From Scandinavium manionii (lineage in GTDB: Bacteria; Pseudomonadota; Gammaproteobacteria; Enterobacterales; Enterobacteriaceae), in the NCBI RefSeq assembly GCF_024764775.1, contig NZ_JALIGC010000036.1, forward strand, positions 330,705 to 394,704: 64,000 nucleotides of DNA, given 5' to 3'. The stretch's first letter is position 1, and every line of letters begins with the position of its first letter. Position numbers and translations under genes: made by a program. Shown here piece after piece: positions 61,677 to 64,000 of the stretch. The notes under the pieces were generated by a model, which saw only the letters and a list, made by a program, of their open reading frames with translations, ran no database searches and was not told the origin of the DNA.

Positions 61677-62780
61677 ATGACAAAAGCACTTCTGTCTCAC
61701 GCTGCGCGGCCGGACGGTGCAAAGCGTAATCAGTCTCTGACGTGGATGCGCAAGAATTTGTTCTCCAGCTGGTCTAACTGCCTGTTGACGCTCTTTGCGC
61801 TGTGGCTGATGTGGGAACTCATTCCGCCATTGCTGAACTGGGCTTTTTTACAGGCGAACTGGGTGGGAACGACTCGCGCTGACTGTACTAAGGCGGGTGC
61901 CTGCTGGGTGTTCATTCATCAGCGCTTCGGCCAGTTTATGTATGGGCTTTACCCCCATGACCAGCGCTGGCGCATTAATACTGCGCTGATTATCGGCCTG
62001 CTGTCGATCGTACCGATGTTCTGGAATGCGATGCCACGCCGTGGTCGTTACATTGCCTGTTGGGCGGTCATTTATCCCATTGTGGTGTGGTTTCTGCTGT
62101 ATGGCAGTTTCTTTGGCCTGGAGAGAGTAGAGACGCGGCAATGGGGTGGCCTGACGTTAACGCTGATTATCGCGTCGGTCGGGGTTGCTGGGGCATTACC
62201 GCTCGGCATTCTGCTGGCGCTTGGACGCCGTTCGACCATGCCGGTGGTACGCGTTCTTTCGGTTATTTTCATCGAATTCTGGCGCGGCGTGCCCCTGATA
62301 ACCGTACTGTTTATGTCGTCGGTGATGCTACCGTTGTTTATGTCCGAAGGTACAAGCATCGACAAACTTATCCGCGCGCTAGTCGGTGTGGTGTTGTTCC
62401 AGTCGGCCTACGTGGCAGAAGTGGTGCGCGGAGGCTTGCAGGCTCTCCCAAAAGGGCAATATGAAGCCGCGAGTTCGCTGGCCCTGGGCTACTGGAAAAC
62501 ACAGGTGCTGGTCATTCTTCCCCAGGCGCTGAAGTTAGTGATCCCTGGCCTGGTCAATACCATTATCGCGCTGTTTAAAGACACCAGTCTGGTGATCATC
62601 ATTGGCCTGTTCGATCTGTTCAGCAGCGTCCAACAAGCGACCGTCGATCCGGCATGGCTCGGGATGTCGACGGAAGGCTATGTCTTTGCCGCACTGATCT
62701 ACTGGATCTTCTGTTTTAGCATGTCGCGCTACAGCCAGCATCTGGAAAAGCGCTTTAACACCGGGCGTACACCGCATTGA
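61677..62780 (+). CDS. yhdY: Amino-acid ABC transporter permease YhdY
   Basis: A 367-residue inner-membrane permease of the AapM type, the length of E. coli YhdY. It shares the general permease fold with YhdX; the EAA-type loop is EAASSLALGYWKTQVLVILP, followed by NTIIALFKDTSLVIIIGLFD. The first ATG of the ATGATG pair at 61674 is closer to AAGGGG; the second (61677) was chosen because it gives the E. coli start and a better spacing. It begins 9 bases after yhdX and lies 7 bases before yhdZ. Confidence 0.95.
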   Translation: MTKALLSHAARPDGAKRNQSLTWMRKNLFSSWSNCLLTLFALWLMWELIPPLLNWAFLQANWVGTTRADCTKAGACWVFIHQRFGQFMYGLYPHDQRWRINTALIIGLLSIVPMFWNAMPRRGRYIACWAVIYPIVVWFLLYGSFFGLERVETRQWGGLTLTLIIASVGVAGALPLGILLALGRRSTMPVVRVLSVIFIEFWRGVPLITVLFMSSVMLPLFMSEGTSIDKLIRALVGVVLFQSAYVAEVVRGGLQALPKGQYEAASSLALGYWKTQVLVILPQALKLVIPGLVNTIIALFKDTSLVIIIGLFDLFSSVQQATVDPAWLGMSTEGYVFAALIYWIFCFSMSRYSQHLEKRFNTGRTPH

Positions 62781-62787
62781 GGAAACT

Positions 62788-63546
62788 ATGAGTCAAACAT
62801 TACTACAACCGGCGGATGCGATGATTACGCTGGAAAACGTCAATAAATGGTACGGACAGTTTCACGTTCTGAAGGACATTAATCTGAACGTGAAACAGGG
62901 TGAGCGTATTGTTTTATGCGGGCCTTCAGGCTCAGGGAAATCAACTACGATCCGTTGCATTAATCATCTGGAAGAACATCAGCAGGGCCGGATCGTCGTT
63001 GATGGCATCGAGCTCAATGAGGATATTCGCAATATCGAGCGAGTGCGTCAGGAAGTGGGAATGGTATTCCAGCACTTCAATTTGTTCCCTCATCTGACCG
63101 TGTTGCAAAACTGTACTCTGGCTCCAATATGGGTGCGAAAACTACCAAAGAAAGAAGCAGAAGCCCTGGCGATGCACTATCTGGAGCGGGTTAGGATCGC
63201 GGAACACGCTCATAAGTTTCCCGGCCAGATTTCAGGCGGCCAGCAACAGCGCGTCGCGATAGCGCGCTCACTGTGTATGAAACCCAAAATTATGCTGTTT
63301 GATGAGCCGACATCCGCGCTCGATCCGGAAATGGTGAAGGAGGTGCTCGACACCATGATTGGCTTGGCCCAATCCGGGATGACGATGCTATGCGTAACGC
63401 ATGAAATGGGTTTTGCCAGAACCGTCGCCGACCGGGTTATCTTTATGGACAGAGGTGAAATCGTCGAACAGGCACCTCCGGAACAGTTCTTTGCAAATCC
63501 AAAATCTGAACGTACCCGCGCGTTTCTCTCGCAGGTCATCCACTGA
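62788..63546 (+). CDS. yhdZ: Amino-acid ABC transporter ATP-binding protein YhdZ
   Basis: A 252-residue ATPase of the polar amino-acid uptake family, the length of E. coli YhdZ. Walker A is GPSGSGKST (45-53), the Q-loop is in MVFQHFNLFPH (about 92-102), the signature is ISGGQQQRVAIARS (148-161) and Walker B is IMLFDEP (168-174), followed by the H-loop in CVTHEMGFA. It would energise YhdX-YhdY, with YhdW delivering the substrate. It is the last gene of the operon; a terminator follows 7 bases after the stop. Confidence 0.98.
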   Translation: MSQTLLQPADAMITLENVNKWYGQFHVLKDINLNVKQGERIVLCGPSGSGKSTTIRCINHLEEHQQGRIVVDGIELNEDIRNIERVRQEVGMVFQHFNLFPHLTVLQNCTLAPIWVRKLPKKEAEALAMHYLERVRIAEHAHKFPGQISGGQQQRVAIARSLCMKPKIMLFDEPTSALDPEMVKEVLDTMIGLAQSGMTMLCVTHEMGFARTVADRVIFMDRGEIVEQAPPEQFFANPKSERTRAFLSQVIH

Positions 63547-63553
63547 GCCTTTT

Positions 63554-63578
63554 CCTCCCCAAATGGGGAGGATTTTTC
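63554..63578 (+). terminator. yhdWXYZ terminator
   Basis: CCTCCCC and GGGGAGG pair around AAAT and are followed by ATTTTT. Confidence 0.9.
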
Positions 63579-63596
63579 CATTTCAGATCGCAGAAA

Positions 63597-63632
63597 AGCA
63601 AAAAGCCCAGTCATAAGACTGGGCTTTTTGCT
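63597..63632. terminator. rRNA operon terminator (bidirectional)
   Basis: AGCAAAAAGCCCAGTC and GACTGGGCTTTTTGCT are perfectly complementary 16-base arms around ATAA. It ends the rRNA operon on the minus strand and backs up the yhdZ terminator on the plus strand. Confidence 0.95.
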
Positions 63633-63638
63633 TAATTG

Positions 63639-63758
63639 ATGTCTGGCAGTTCCCTACTCTCGCATGGGGAGACCCCACACTACCATCGGCGCTACGGCGT
63701 TTCACTTCTGAGTTCGGCATGGGGTCAGGTGGGACCACCGCGCTGTTGCCGCCAGACA
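63639..63758 (-). rRNA. 5S ribosomal RNA (distal copy, rrfF-like)
   Basis: A complete 120-nucleotide 5S rRNA on the minus strand with all universal stretches, including CCCATGCCGAACTCAG. It differs from the other copy only in the terminal helix, where it has U at position 3 and A at the pairing position. It is the last gene of the operon, beyond tRNA-Thr, the place of rrfF in E. coli rrnD. Confidence 0.98.
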
Positions 63759-63792
63759 AATTCTTTTATCTGCCGAACTTAACCGTTAAAAC

Positions 63793-63868
63793 TGGTGCTG
63801 ATACCCAGAGTCGAACTGGGGACCTCACCCTTACCAAGGGTGCGCTCTACCAACTGAGCCATATCAGC
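63793..63868 (-). tRNA. thrV: tRNA-Thr (anticodon GGU)
   Basis: A 76-nucleotide tRNA on the minus strand with encoded CCA. The anticodon loop TTGGTAA gives GGU, the D-arm reads GGCTCAGTTGGTAGAGC and the T-arm includes GTTCGACTC. It sits between two 5S genes, exactly the location of thrV in the E. coli rrnD operon, so it is cut from the rRNA precursor. Confidence 0.98.
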
Positions 63869-63880
63869 ACACTTAATTTG

Positions 63881-64000
63881 ATGCCTGGCAGTTCCCTACT
63901 CTCGCATGGGGAGACCCCACACTACCATCGGCGCTACGGCGTTTCACTTCTGAGTTCGGCATGGGGTCAGGTGGGACCACCGCGCTGTTGCCGCCAGGCA
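63881..64000 (-). rRNA. 5S ribosomal RNA (proximal copy, rrfD-like)
   Basis: A complete 120-nucleotide 5S rRNA on the minus strand, ending exactly at the window edge. It begins TGCCTGGCGG and ends CTGCCAGGCAT, the helix I form also found in E. coli. The 23S gene should lie immediately beyond the window. Confidence 0.98.

Noticed and set aside
1..64000. CRISPR arrays, phage genes, insertion sequences and toxin-antitoxin or defence genes
   Set aside because: I looked for regularly spaced repeats, transposase or integrase motifs and small gene pairs on both strands and saw none.

Overview
The window is ordinary core chromosome of an enterobacterium. Almost every gene is collinear with the arcB to rrnD segment known from Escherichia coli K-12, and the proteins match their K-12 counterparts nearly residue for residue. 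Several differences point away from E. coli itself and towards an Enterobacter, Lelliottia, Leclercia or Klebsiella-like relative: a type II dehydroquinase (aroQ) and msrPQ between acuI and accB, tandem yhcN genes, an extra GabD-like aldehyde dehydrogenase, an intact yhdW, and no yhcH/nanQ, gltF or yhdJ. The species cannot be named from the sequence alone. Identities and K-12 comparisons rest on remembered protein sequences; no database search was possible.

Layout. 1-2067 (minus): start of arcB and yhcC. 2738-8626 (plus): gltBD, glutamate synthase, behind a 670-base regulatory region. 8686-13623 (minus): sialic acid genes nanR, nanA, nanT, nanE, nanK with a triple-repeat NanR operator. 13748-17390 (minus): sspA-sspB, rplM-rpsI and zapE. 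17581-20666 (plus): zapG, then the periplasmic proteases degQ and degS. 20720-22541: mdh and argR, divergent. 22920-23884: two yhcN-type stress proteins, then yhcO. 23938-30364: the extra aldehyde dehydrogenase, the aaeXAB aromatic-acid efflux operon, its regulator aaeR, and a FucR-like DeoR-family regulator. 30501-40518 (minus): mreB, mreC, mreD, maf, rng, yhdP, tldD, the cell-shape and envelope cluster. 40812-42752: csrD. 42977-48165 (plus): acuI, msrPQ, aroQ and accBC. 48274-52518 (plus): yhdT, panF, prmA, dusB and fis. 52667-53148: yhdU and a decayed EAL-domain gene. 53149-58431: acrS and the acrEF efflux genes. 58696-63546 (plus): yhdV and the yhdWXYZ amino-acid ABC importer. 63597-64000 (minus): the distal end of an rRNA operon with order 5S, tRNA-Thr(GGU), 5S.

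How the genes work together. Two nitrogen themes recur: gltBD assimilates ammonia into glutamate, and yhdWXYZ imports amino acids behind what reads as a sigma-54 promoter. Envelope quality control is represented by degQ, degS, msrPQ and yhdP. Growth-rate-linked genes are rplM-rpsI, fis, accBC and the rRNA operon.

I found no CRISPR array, phage, insertion sequence, toxin-antitoxin pair or defence island, and no convincing undescribed multi-gene system. The observations most worth a second look are a perfect hairpin that buries the msrP ribosome-binding site, a FucR-like regulator with a perfect 22-base palindrome upstream, the EAL-gene remnant, the added aldehyde dehydrogenase, the sigma-54 promoter of yhdWXYZ, and compensatory changes between the two 5S genes.
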